DNA from: Phoma sp. XZ068
Taxonomy: Eukaryota; Ascomycota; Dothideomycetes; Pleosporales; Didymellaceae
Reading direction: 5' to 3'
NCBI GenBank assembly: GCA_004835665.1
Contig: RBKR01000015.1
Location: forward strand, 1,116,001-1,180,000
Length of the DNA stretch: 64,000 nt
Of the stretch, positions 1 to 9,682 are shown in pieces. The notes below the pieces were generated by a model, which saw only the letters and a program-made list of their open reading frames with translations, was not told where the DNA came from and made no database searches. The position numbers were made by a program, and so were the translations under genes. The number at the start of each line of letters is the position of its first letter. The stretch's first letter is position 1.

Positions 1-345
1 CCACGTCCCAACCGCATATTGGTGCAAAAGATCGATCTCACCCTCGCTTCGAGATACCAACATCACCGACTCGCCCTCTGAGCGGCAGTCTTTCGCGAGT
101 TGCAGTGCAGCGGTATTAGCGGTATCTGGGCCTTCGTAGTCCTTCTTTATCAAGACACTCCTTCTGGATGGCTTGCGCGATTGATCGATATGGAACATCG
201 TTAGCTTCAGACGGTAAGTAGGGAGCATATGCCACTTGTGAAGCGCAAGAGTTTTCCCTTCTGGATCCACTTTCCATACTTGAGTGGCTTCTATTTCTTC
301 CAACTCTCTGGAATCGGGGATCGATAATTCTGCAATTTTTGACAT
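1..345 (-). CDS. 5' part of an unidentified protein, running off the left edge
   Basis: On the minus strand an ATG at 345 opens a frame of 115 codons that reaches base 1 without a stop, so the 3' end lies outside the window. The protein begins MSKIAELSIPDSRELEEIEA and is rich in charged residues. It contains LHKWHMLPTYRLKLTMFHID and later SVLIKKDYEGPDTANTAALQ. I do not recognise a family. Codon use is ordinary and no stop interrupts the frame. An overlapping 150-residue frame in another register (116..568) is less convincing. The gene is divergent from the HET gene at 1177, with about 830 bp between the starts. A downstream exon may follow outside the window. Confidence 0.5.
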   Translation of the reverse strand, partial: MSKIAELSIPDSRELEEIEATQVWKVDPEGKTLALHKWHMLPTYRLKLTMFHIDQSRKPSRRSVLIKKDYEGPDTANTAALQLAKDCRSEGESVMLVSRSEGEIDLLHQYAVGTW

Positions 346-1176
346 GACAACGTGGGGGAATCGTTGCACAGTAATGAAAGTAGCATGCGGTACTGAGGCG
401 AAGGCGGCATTTATATTCCGTCAATATCGAAGTACTAGAGTGGACAGAACCTGAATGCGTGTGATTCCGCCTTTCAATCATAACAGTCAAGTCTTCGCTA
501 GTCACCTCACTGTCGAGGCGCAACATCCTTCCATTTCTATGACGACACTCCTTGCGAGCGTGCCACAACCTACATCACTGACGCGCCTTCCATAACCGTC
601 ATCCAAGCTCCCACCCCAATCGAAAGAAATCAGGGAGCTGTCCAGACTTCAGACTTTGGCGAGAACTCGAAACTGATATGGTTTTTCTCGGTATGTTGCT
701 TACACTAGACTTTCTTGCGTCAGAAAGAGGCGCCATTCACGGTTCCTCTGCATAGCTGGAACATAAAGCAACCTATCACTAGACTAGTGAAGCGCATCGC
801 AGTGTGATTAGAACCATGGAACGCAAATTGCCAGTCAAGCCCAGTCAACTCGCCACCAGGTGAGAAACGTCAAGTGACTGTTATTGTAAACATGCAAAAT
901 ATATAAATTCCACAAAATCAAGGTGACAGCGATCAGGCATCCACATGATTTGAAAAGGTCCGATAAGACATATATCCTTGGAAAGGAGGACTAGCTGCAC
1001 TAATGCACTTGGTCACACCGTGGCTGAGTGTGGTGGCTGAGTGTGATCTGCCGACCATCGTTAAGGCAAACACATCTCTCGCAGCCGTGTCGTCGAGTTC
1101 AAATCTACAACCGCGTACGTAGAAAGCGACACCAAAACATTCCGACTATCATGTTGGTCACAAACCAGCAGGCCAC
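346..1176. other. Intergenic region between divergent genes
   Basis: I see no convincing gene here. It should hold the promoters of the leftward gene and of the first HET gene. The one structured element is a perfect 13-bp tandem duplication at 1020-1045. Confidence 0.5.
1020..1045. repeat. Perfect 13-bp tandem duplication
   Basis: GTGGCTGAGTGTG occurs twice head to tail (1020-1032 and 1033-1045), about 130 bp upstream of the first HET start codon. Confidence 0.85.
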
Positions 1177-2718
1177 ATGTATTCATGGGAGATTTACAAA
1201 TCCGTTCCGCTCGATATCAACGCTAGCAATCATATACGCGTCCTCGAGATCCTCGACAATGGGCCACCTGATGGCTATATCCCGATCGCGTGTGCGCTAC
1301 GCGTAGTCAATATGCATGAGGTTGAATATACCGCATTGTCATACCGGTGGGGGAGCGCCGATGCCGAAGAAGGAATACTACTGAATGGCTACCCTTTCAG
1401 CATACGGAAGAATCTTTGGGATTTTCTAGATGAAGCGCAACTATCCCATCATAGCGGGTACCTCTGGATTGACGCGATATGTATCGACCAGAAGGACATT
1501 CAAGAGCGCAACCATCAGGTTGCCATGATGGGAGAGATTTACTCAAATGCGAGCAAAGTCATGGTCTGGCTCGCAAAGGAAATTGCAATGGATGCGACAC
1601 CAACGATTTCGACAAGCTGGCTTTCCGAGAAAGGGAGATACCCCGGCCTATCCAAGAAGCCTGTTTTGCTCGTTTTGCAAGACATGGACGATCAGCTTTG
1701 TCGAGCCATGCCAGCTCTGGTCGACGGAAAGAGTACTCATTTACAACACCTACCGAGCTTGAATTACATGGACGGCGTTTTAGATGGTCTTGGGTATCTT
1801 TTCGCTGTGCAATATTGGGAGCGCATCTGGATTGCACAGGAATACATACTGGCTAGGAAGATTGAGCTCAGAGTCGGCCCGGATGTGCTTTGTGGCGATA
1901 CTCTTTCCCGCCTTTGCAAAGTGATGGTTGGGTATCAACAAGGGTCGGTCCACGACCCCGGGCTTTCTCCAGCCTCCTGTCTAAGTGCCGACCTTGTCCG
2001 CCAGCGGCGGGCCCCAAGGATAAAAAAACTACAGCGTAGACTGGCATTTGATATCATCCAACGCAGAGATCGCTGGAGAGATTATCCCATGGCTTCGATC
2101 GAGGCCACTCCGGAGCTTAGCGAACACCTTGAATGGTGGAGTCTGGAGCAACTTCTGAGAACTTTCGCCAGATCCAAGTGCTCCGAACCGAGGGACCACA
2201 TTTACGCATTGCTGGGGTTGGTACATTCAAAAGACTTACAGGTGTTCAACATCAAACCAGATTACACTATCACAGCGTCCGAATTACTTGTTGACCTAGC
2301 TTACGGATTTTACAAGATCCTCGGATCACAAAACAGTCCAAATGTTATCAGACCGCTGGTATGGGTTCTGGGTCTCCACGAAAAAACAGAAGGATACATG
2401 GTTGACATGATCCTAGACAAAGTGAAAGAAGACATGAGGACTGACTGGCGAGACCGTGCCCGCGATGCAATGGCTATGATCAAGAAGAGGTACATTTACG
2501 AGGTGGATGACTACAGGATGAAAGTCGGCCAGGAGTGGAGGTGGCACATCTTTGGCTCCCGGCTGAACACCATGTATTCGGAAGATCCGCCTTCGCCCGC
2601 AAGTGGAACGAGGACTCCTGCTGCGCTTGACCTCGAAGATTCAGCGTCGCTGTTTGCGTCCAAGGCACTTTTGTCACCGACTTTGGATGCCGTAGAGCAG
2701 TTAACAGCCTTTCTCTAA
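1177..2718 (+). CDS. HET-domain (heterokaryon incompatibility) protein, first copy
   Basis: This is a single-exon gene of 513 residues. HET proteins take part in non-self recognition and trigger growth arrest or cell death when incompatible hyphae fuse. The HET signature is clear: YTALSYRWG at residues 51-59, LWIDAICIDQ at 96-105, then ERNHQVAMMGEIYSNASKV and VWLA near 130. The downstream block EPRDHIYALLGLV, near residue 335, is also typical of the family. The tail shows no recognisable NACHT, WD40 or ankyrin module, so this is a short HET-only architecture. The ATG at 1177 leaves the usual short lead before the domain. It is followed in the same direction by a second HET gene at 4287. Confidence 0.9.
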   Translation: MYSWEIYKSVPLDINASNHIRVLEILDNGPPDGYIPIACALRVVNMHEVEYTALSYRWGSADAEEGILLNGYPFSIRKNLWDFLDEAQLSHHSGYLWIDAICIDQKDIQERNHQVAMMGEIYSNASKVMVWLAKEIAMDATPTISTSWLSEKGRYPGLSKKPVLLVLQDMDDQLCRAMPALVDGKSTHLQHLPSLNYMDGVLDGLGYLFAVQYWERIWIAQEYILARKIELRVGPDVLCGDTLSRLCKVMVGYQQGSVHDPGLSPASCLSADLVRQRRAPRIKKLQRRLAFDIIQRRDRWRDYPMASIEATPELSEHLEWWSLEQLLRTFARSKCSEPRDHIYALLGLVHSKDLQVFNIKPDYTITASELLVDLAYGFYKILGSQNSPNVIRPLVWVLGLHEKTEGYMVDMILDKVKEDMRTDWRDRARDAMAMIKKRYIYEVDDYRMKVGQEWRWHIFGSRLNTMYSEDPPSPASGTRTPAALDLEDSASLFASKALLSPTLDAVEQLTAFL

Positions 2719-4286
2719 ATCGACTTGGGGATTCCAGAATGCACAAGTGGCAACATTGAAGCTGTTCACGTGCCACACTCTGCCTGATATGGTTCTAATA
2801 AAGCAGTAGTAGACAAGAAAGGTGCGCTTTAGCGAAGGTGCATTTAGGATACGTTGATAGAGCACCTTAGCATGTAATGCGACCCCAGCTCAATATTGGG
2901 GCATGCATAAGCGACCCCGCATGTTCAGCTGTGGTACCTCACAGCTAACGTCACGACTTATACAAGGCTGAAATGGGCATTAATATACATGCTTTTTCGC
3001 CTTCTCCGTGCTTTGAGACAGCTACCTAGGTAGCCAGCCTCCAAGCTAGGTCCCCATTGTACGCGTCGGCAGATGATGTCGGCAAATCGGCGATTTCTGA
3101 AAGTTGATGGTGTGGAATGTTCGCGGGCTGACATCTATTCGCATGCTCAAGATGCTCCTTTTTCATCTCGGGGTCTGAAACAGTTAGTTACATTGACATG
3201 ATCTGCGGGACTAGGATAGGTCAGGATGTGTGGTTGAAGATCATCCAGGATTTCGTGGCAGTCACAGTGCACTAACTCGTAGAGATGATAGACGCACAGT
3301 TCTTTCATGCGTTTCCAAAGATTATGGGCACAATCCTCACGAAGAAATGCCTCAGGCATCAAGCTCACGGCGGCTAGATCGAGCCAACAACGCAAGAGTT
3401 TGCAAGAAAATTACTCGATATCAAGACTATTGTTGCAAAGAATGATTATGATCTCCATGCCTCTGCTAGATAATTGAACAGCTGTGAAGGGAAGACAGCC
3501 TGTGAATCCATCATTAGGGCGGGCAATTGAAACTGCCGTCATTGGGCTTCTTGGACGTCTGCTTATTGCTACAGCAATCACTAAATCTAGGTTCGAAATA
3601 GTTCAGTCGCGACAAATTCATATCCAACAGATGAAGCCAAGATCAAGTGCAGCCCGTCATCGATTGAAGGCATGGAGCGACTTGTTCCCAACCAGACCTA
3701 AGCCAAATTAAAGCACATCTTCTGTCATGCTCTACGACAACAAGTATTTAGAAGTATCTGGTATTTTTAACACAGTCCAAGGCAGAATTTACGCAGATTT
3801 GGAATCCTTCGTGCTTCTACACTTGTGATCCGATTGAGGCGAGGACGAGGCTCTCAGGTTGGTGTTGGAGGGGAATCGACATTAAATTGACGTCTACGGC
3901 TAAGGTATATGCATGAATCACATATCGCCTGTAGTACGACGCTCGATATTTTGCGACTCTTGAATGACTTGGACTGCGGAAGTTATTTGGCAGACACGGC
4001 CCGCAGGCGCAGCAGGGGGCAGTGCCAGCCCCGCCTTCCTCATCATAGACAACCCGCTTACGGATTCCTAAGCGTAAGACCAAATTTGACAAGGTAGACG
4101 ATCATACTTCAGACACTGTTGCCCTAGATCAAGCCAGTAGAGTTTCCTTACCTATGTGCTGCGTCAACCGAATACAGACACAGATGAACACAACAACCGG
4201 AGATAATCATTATTCCCGAGCTTGCGTTGTACTTCTCCAATACTGATACCTGTCTTTCTGAGCATATTGAAGGAGTGCAGTCTGTC
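2719..4286. other. Spacer between the two HET genes
   Basis: There is no intact gene. The minus strand contains coding-like exon fragments at about 3026-3430 (annotated separately). The rest shows only short accidental frames. Confidence 0.5.
3026..3430 (-). pseudogene. Remnant or unrecognised two-exon gene, 3' part
   Basis: A minus-strand frame reads CWLDLAAVSLMPEAFLRED, then NLWKRMKELCVYHLYELV. A separate open segment, 3174 to 3026, starts at a textbook acceptor (ACTAACTGTTTCAG) and reads PEMKKEHLEHANRC to a stop after AWRLAT. A donor of matching phase (CACT|GTGACT) would join them through an intron of about 90 nt. I find no clear start exon: a TAA lies upstream of the first segment. It may therefore be the tail of a decayed gene. 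No family is recognised. Confidence 0.3.
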
Positions 4287-5912
4287 ATGGCGACCTTATA
4301 TCGACAGTTTCCGTTACCACAGAGTGGACCAAAAAAGAAGATCCGTGTCCTGGAATTATTACTCGATCGTCCAAGTAAAGCCAAGCCTGACCCGCCTATC
4401 AGGTTCAAATTCCGCATCATCACCATTGGTGATGGGAAGGAGAAGCCATATGTGGCGCTGTCCTATGTTTGGGGCCCAGAAGAGAAAACCCCAGCGCACA
4501 GAATATTGGTTCACGGCCATCGCATCCCAGTCCGCCAGAACCTCTGGGACTTTCTGCAGCAGGAACGTACACGCCGGTTGTCTCTGAGTACGGAACAGAG
4601 GGAAGGAGACGTGCAATATCTGTGGATTGACGCCATCTGTATCGAACAAAATTCAACCGCAGAACGAAACCATCAAGTGGGCGTAATGGGCAGTATCTAT
4701 GCCGAAGCGTCCAAAGTCCTCGTCTGGCTTGGGATTAGAAACTTGCCATTCGAACAGTTGCGACAAGCACACCAAAAGTTGGGGACAATTGAGAGTCGAA
4801 AGATGAAGATCTCCGAAAGACGTCGGGATTTCAAGCCAATTGGAGCCTCAATCCGCAAACATATGGAAAACTTGTTCTCAAATGAATACTGGAGCCGTAT
4901 GTGGATCGTACAAGAGTACCTGTTAGCTCGCCAGGTTGATCTCATGGCTGGTACAGATATTCTTGAGGGCCGTGTGCTCACTGAACTGTGTCAGACTGTC
5001 AGCTATAGATCGAGGCTCTCGCCTGTGGTTCGCAACGTTATCGTTCATCGCCAGGAGAAAGAGCCAGTTTTCGCTCCCAAGAAGCCACCAATCCTGGAAA
5101 GTTACGGAGGCCAACCCCTTATGCGTCGACCTGTTTCTCAAAGCTACATGAGAACTCAGCGAGGTACATCTAGACAACTGCACGCTTTCCCGTATGAGTT
5201 CAGTAAAAAGACCCCAGTCATTCCGGTGAATTGGGTGTTTTTTGACGGAGATACTCGCGGGCTAATCCCGGAAGATTGGTTTGAGATCATCACTCCTGAT
5301 CAGATTCAGCGACAATTACGTCCCTTGAAAAGTATGCTACTCGCATTTGGCGGCCAAGGGTGCAAAGAGCCAGTCGACCGCGTCTACGCGATTCTCTCGC
5401 TGGTCACAAAGGAGGACTGTGTACGCTTTAGGCTTACTCCGGATTATTCTAAAAGTCCCGCTGTGCTTTTTGTGGAGCTTGCCTATGGCTTCTGTACACA
5501 AGAAGGCTTTAAAGAAGGATCAGTCACCAGTCGGCGTCTAGCCATTATACTTGGTCTTCAGAAAACAATCGATGTTGAGTACACGCTCAAGCAGATACGA
5601 AGAGATATCGGAGCGCGCCAGGAAACATCGGCTGAATCACTTGTGGCAAAAGCACAAGAAAAGATGAAAGCCACTACCTCTATGGAAGCCGCTACCTCTA
5701 CACCTATCAAAAGCAACATAATTGCTAAAAAAGCTCGAAAGGGGATAAAATCTCAGACATTGGTTACAACTGTATCCCCTCGACCTGCTCCCTTGCGAAA
5801 GTCTCCTCGAATCCTCGGTCGGCGGAAGCTACAAGATGATGACGACTCCAAGGAGTGGCCTCCCAAGAAGAAAGCTAGAATAGATAGATCAAGGCCACTA
5901 GCTGTTGAATAA
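4287..5912 (+). CDS. HET-domain (heterokaryon incompatibility) protein, second copy
   Basis: Taking the ATG at 4287 gives 541 residues; the frame is open 20 codons further upstream but without an ATG. HET motifs are YVALSYVWGP at residues 55-64, LWIDAICIEQ at 112-121, then AERNHQVGVMGSIY and EASKVLVWLG. The family's later block appears as EPVDRVYAILSLV. The two HET genes share NLWDFL and the ERNHQV..MG.IY core, so they are paralogs, but they are clearly diverged. The C-terminus is basic and ends with PPKKKARIDR, which resembles a nuclear localisation signal and is absent from the first copy. Role as for the first HET gene; the allelic specificity cannot be read from sequence. Confidence 0.9.
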   Translation: MATLYRQFPLPQSGPKKKIRVLELLLDRPSKAKPDPPIRFKFRIITIGDGKEKPYVALSYVWGPEEKTPAHRILVHGHRIPVRQNLWDFLQQERTRRLSLSTEQREGDVQYLWIDAICIEQNSTAERNHQVGVMGSIYAEASKVLVWLGIRNLPFEQLRQAHQKLGTIESRKMKISERRRDFKPIGASIRKHMENLFSNEYWSRMWIVQEYLLARQVDLMAGTDILEGRVLTELCQTVSYRSRLSPVVRNVIVHRQEKEPVFAPKKPPILESYGGQPLMRRPVSQSYMRTQRGTSRQLHAFPYEFSKKTPVIPVNWVFFDGDTRGLIPEDWFEIITPDQIQRQLRPLKSMLLAFGGQGCKEPVDRVYAILSLVTKEDCVRFRLTPDYSKSPAVLFVELAYGFCTQEGFKEGSVTSRRLAIILGLQKTIDVEYTLKQIRRDIGARQETSAESLVAKAQEKMKATTSMEAATSTPIKSNIIAKKARKGIKSQTLVTTVSPRPAPLRKSPRILGRRKLQDDDDSKEWPPKKKARIDRSRPLAVE

Positions 5913-6105
5913 GTCATGAAACGCTTAAGCGCAGAGCGGCCTGTACAAGTCATACAATACGTAACCCAACTTTCTTAAACGCCGCGTGGCTCTGAGCAAA
6001 TGTATTCGTTGTACTTTAGCATGGTGCACAACTCATTACCGACATGGCGTGATAGATCATGTAGCTGCAGCCTCCAGGGCGGGAACAACAGGTTTTGCGT
6101 GAAGA

Positions 6106-6217
6106 AGGCCGTTAACATGTGGAGAACGCAATGTCATTGGCTGATCACCGCTATCTTTTTGCTCTTCGCTCGACCATTTGGCGTCGTACACAAACACTCT
6201 GATAGAGTTCAATTATA
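6106..6217. repeat. Diverged direct repeat, copy 1
   Basis: Aligned by eye with 6689-6800. Shared blocks are AGGCC..AACATGTGG.GAACG at the left and GGCG.CG.A.ACAAACA..CTGAT.G followed by CAATTAT at the right. Differences are many and often transitions, as expected of an old or RIP-mutated repeat. Confidence 0.5.
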
Positions 6218-6688
6218 ATGTATTAGCTTTCGTTGACTAAGGATGTCATTTGCTGCAGGAAGCAAAAACTATACACTCGCTCAGAAGCCAACGAATCCTG
6301 AATCATCGAAATTGAGGTATTTCGTCCACATGGATTTCCTCAAAGTTGCGCCCCCTTTCTGGCAAGTGAACATGGCAGGTATCTTGGAAGCGCGGATGTT
6401 TGAGGCTGTTCGTCCGCAGTATTGTCACTTATCAGCAAAGAAGGCTGCCTGAAAGGTGCCATAGATCCTTCGATTAGACTGCATGGATTGAAGAAGCTTA
6501 CCCATGTCCTGCCTAGGCTAAATTAATATACTACTCCAATGTAAATGCTCCAAGGCATCGCTGATATAAGAAGGATCCCTGATGTGCTTTCAGAGGCCGC
6601 TCGCATGTGGAAATGGAGAATGTCAGCCAGTGTTAGCTCCAAACAGGGCGCATGGCTAGGAGGGAGGAAGCAGACCTTGAGAGCAGGA

Positions 6689-6800
6689 GGCCTCCAACAT
6701 GTGGGGAACGTTAGGCGTCCAGCTGATTTTCGTGAGTCTTGGGCTTCCGGTCTTGTGGCGCCGCATACAAACATGCTGATGGTATCCAATTATTCATGCA
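6689..6800. repeat. Diverged direct repeat, copy 2
   Basis: Partner of 6106-6217, same orientation, about 580 bp apart. No terminal repeats or transposase frame are visible, so the element type is unknown. Confidence 0.5.
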
Positions 6801-7401
6801 TATATGGTGGAGATATGCGCGGAAGCTGCTGCGAAGGAGGGCAGGACGCCCGCCCACAACGAGGCGGCAGCCTGATTCATCTGATTGGCTGTCAGGTGGG
6901 CGCAGCATTGCATTGTGGAATGCTCGATTCCTAATAATATCTAGCGCTCAGCCTGCTTCATTCATGCGGTAGGACTTGCGACGTTAATCTGCGACTGGCG
7001 CGGCTGAGTGGGCTGCCTGTTGATGACGGTGAGTCGTGTAAGTTGAGGCACGGATGAGCGGGCTGGAAAGGGAGCAATGTATATCAAAGTCTGCATCCCC
7101 AGCCGTCTCGTTGAAGATGCCGCCATCAAAGGTGACATTCTGTATTTCTTGCTCATACTGCTGCAATTTTATCTCTTCACTGCGGACCACTTATGGCCTA
7201 CCTGCACTTGTCTGTATGGTGCATGCTGCCGTGCTAGTTGCTCACGAACTACGTTGCGTAGCCAACAAGCAGATGCCGCGCCCAAATCAGTACACACGGC
7301 AAATATCCAGGAATTCGAAATAAACGCACAACCGTTGAGGCTCGCAGAGGGTAAGAAAGCAGACGGAAAGAAGAGCCACCGAGGATGACTTCGTCACGTG
7401 G

Positions 7402-7522
7402 GGTGACAGCAGAATCGAACGACTCACACTCGAAAACCAACATACCAGGTTATCTTCGGAAGAAATATTTCAATCCTGACCGGTCAAAAACCGAGTGTTT
7501 CTTAGACCGACTCGTTGTCAAC
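7402..7522 (-). other. tRNA-Leu-like relic (probable pseudogene or tRNA-derived element)
   Basis: Read on the minus strand from 7522, the sequence has an A-box-like GAGTCGGTCTAAG. An anticodon-arm-like pair, CAGG...CCTGG, encloses an intron-like insert; GTTCGATTC follows as a T-loop, and TGTCACC ends the element, pairing 6 of 7 with GTTGACA at its 5' end. The order resembles an intron-containing leucine tRNA. The D arm is too long and the T stem is imperfect, so a functional tRNA is unlikely. A perfect 10-bp direct repeat, GTCACGTGGG, flanks it (7393-7402 and 7528-7537). Confidence 0.3.
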
Positions 7523-8001
7523 TTGGAGTCACGTGGGTGCAGAGCCGCATTGATTGTGGTCGAGCCGATCTTCCCCTCCATGTTTGGGACCGAACTTTGG
7601 CTGTTGTGCATGTCTTTGACAGTTGTACATCAACACCACCACCAATGCACACTCCGAAACCACGGAGCTGTAATTTTATTGCTACTAATCCATGAAGTTG
7701 ACAATATTGCAGATGCAGAGATGGAGAACTCGATGAGATCAGAGAGGTGGCTTAGCCTTAGGCAGGCGGCCGCCCTCCCAGGTCCTCCCACTCCACACCC
7801 CAAGCTTTCCACCCATCTTGCACTCTTGCGTTCTCTTACACTTCTCTGCAAACCTTACCCCTTCTCTCTCTTACTATCATATCATATACATTGACAGCGT
7901 TTGCATGCTTATTGCTGCCAGACTGCGTGGTCTACACCAACTCCCACCACCCTCATCATCATCTGCGTCTTTCTTAGGCACCGACGTCCTCCCACCATAG
8001 C

Positions 8002-8893
8002 ATGAACAGGCGCTTGGTGATTGTGGTGCTATTCACCCTCTACCTACAGCCAGCAGCAGCAGCAAACACAGCCATGGATTTCCCATACTCCTTACCCCCA
8101 ATGGAGCAGTTCTACACTGACTTCGACGGTGCTCTTCGCTGCTTTGACTGCGCATTTGCCTACCTGGACTGTGCATGTGCTCTTGTAAGTTGCAACATAT
8201 ACCTCCAGCATTCGAGTTGATAATTGACTCGTGCATAGTCTCAAACCTCATCGTCGTACTTCTCTGCGCTTTCAAACGCGTCTTCATTCTACGATCCGCC
8301 TTCCACCGACGATCAAGCTAGCCAGGTAGACCTCACTGAGGTGTTACACTATGTGCAAGACTCGAGTCAACTTCTTGACGACACTGTTCAACGTATGAAC
8401 GAAAATGCAACAGTCGTGCAGCCTGTCACTGTGCAAGCCCACGTCGACGACACATACCTACCCGGCTGTCGCCAATCATCGTCACCACCGGCAGAGGCAC
8501 AATGCGTACCGCACAGGCGGCAGGCACCGCGGAAGAACGGGTTCGCCTGTAGTGTGGAGGGTTGCAACAAGGCCTTTGATCGCAATTGTGAATTGAAGTG
8601 AATCACCCCGCGACTGTTGATTGAGCTCTGATTGACCAATGTCTAGTCGCCACCTCAAGATCCACCTCGGCCGTAATGAACGGCCTCACAGATGCTCGGT
8701 CTGCAGTGAGGGGTTCCTCTACCCGAAGGATCTCACTCGTCACCAACGAAAACACGTGAAGCAAGCCTCAGCTAAGGTCACCTTCTATTGTCACGTCTAT
8801 GGATGCAACAACACCGAGGGCTTCTCCCGCCGTGATAACCTTCTCCGACACCATCGCCGGCAACATGAAGGCGTTGCTTCCCCATCTGCCTAA
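8002..8893 (+). CDS. C2H2 zinc-finger protein, probable transcription factor
   Basis: Three exons: 8002-8184, 8239-8597 and 8647-8893, with introns of 54 and 49 nt that join in phase, giving 262 residues. The C-terminal half has three fingers. Finger one, CSVEGC...HLKIH, is split by the second intron. Finger two is CSVC...HQRKH. Finger three, CHVYGC...HHRRQH, has one extra residue between its histidines. A nuclear DNA-binding role is inferred. The start is uncertain: from 8002 the first 21 residues look like a signal peptide, which is odd for a nuclear protein. The internal ATG at 8074 (MDFPYSL) would remove it and may be the true start. A cysteine-rich stretch, CFDCAFAYLDCACA, lies just before intron one. 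Confidence 0.8.
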
Positions 8894-9682
8894 GCTCACC
8901 CCCCAACAAAGCATGGGGGGTTTTAACGAGACATGACTCGTGCTCACATCGGCACATTGGGTTTCATCATTTACGCCTTTCCTTGTCTCTCCTCTGCCAT
9001 CTCTTTACGTTTGCACGCTGCTGTCGAGCTGTTGTTCGTCCGCAACGTTCTTGCTTTCTGTTCTTCACTGTTAATATACCCTCCCCCAGCACCCCACGTG
9101 CGCGCTGCTGGTAATGTTGTCTCCTTACTTGAAGCCTCTCACCTCTGTTTATCGGAGCGTTAATCGCATCGCAAAAGCCTGACCTTGGTCGTATTATTGC
9201 TTTTGCACATCTTTGCATCTACTCGTTGGTATGGTACTACAACCAATATTTGATATTGCTACGACATGCTGGTCAAGGATAGCATCAAAAATAGAATCCT
9301 CATTCATGGCTCCATCAGCCTTAAATGTGCATTGCCCCAAATCCCGTGTGACAACCCTTTGTTGGCCCGTGATCGCCCGTCAGGATATTGCAGCCAATAT
9401 GTTGTCTCTCGGCCCAGAATTGAGCTCTTGCATGGCTTTTGAGTCAATTCTTTGCTGCCTATATCGTATGAGGTTTGGTACCATGGCGGCCATGTGACAA
9501 CGTGCGGACGCGACGCGCGACTTAGTGTGCGATCTGCATCGATCGACCCGCAAGGGCGGTTCTGGCAGGGACCGCTGCGTCATCATTTCCGGCTGTTGCG
9601 ATCGCAACGAACCTTTCTGAGCAATGCCATCACAGCCACGAACTTCTACTGCATGATAAGTAGCTAGCAAAGGTTTGGTATC
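8894..9682. other. Intergenic region, zinc-finger gene to Rad4
   Basis: No gene seen. A hairpin of six C (8899-8904) and six G (8915-8920) followed by TTTT lies just after the zinc-finger stop codon. The remainder should hold the Rad4 promoter. Confidence 0.4.

Larger units (their letters stand above)
5913..8001. other. Gene-poor region with decayed repeats
   Basis: Only short, unconvincing frames are present. It contains a pair of diverged direct repeats (6106-6217 and 6689-6800) and a tRNA-like relic (7402-7522). From about 7800 the plus strand becomes rich in C and T, as expected of a promoter or 5' leader for the zinc-finger gene at 8002. Confidence 0.5.

Noticed and set aside
7385..7894. 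169-residue plus-strand frame before the zinc-finger gene
   Set aside because: It overlaps the tRNA-like relic and a C/T-rich leader, and its composition is not coding-like.
8899..8924. GC hairpin followed by T run, like a bacterial terminator, after the zinc-finger gene
   Set aside because: Intrinsic terminators do not end RNA polymerase II transcription, and a six-base C/G pair can arise by chance. It is mentioned only as sequence structure.
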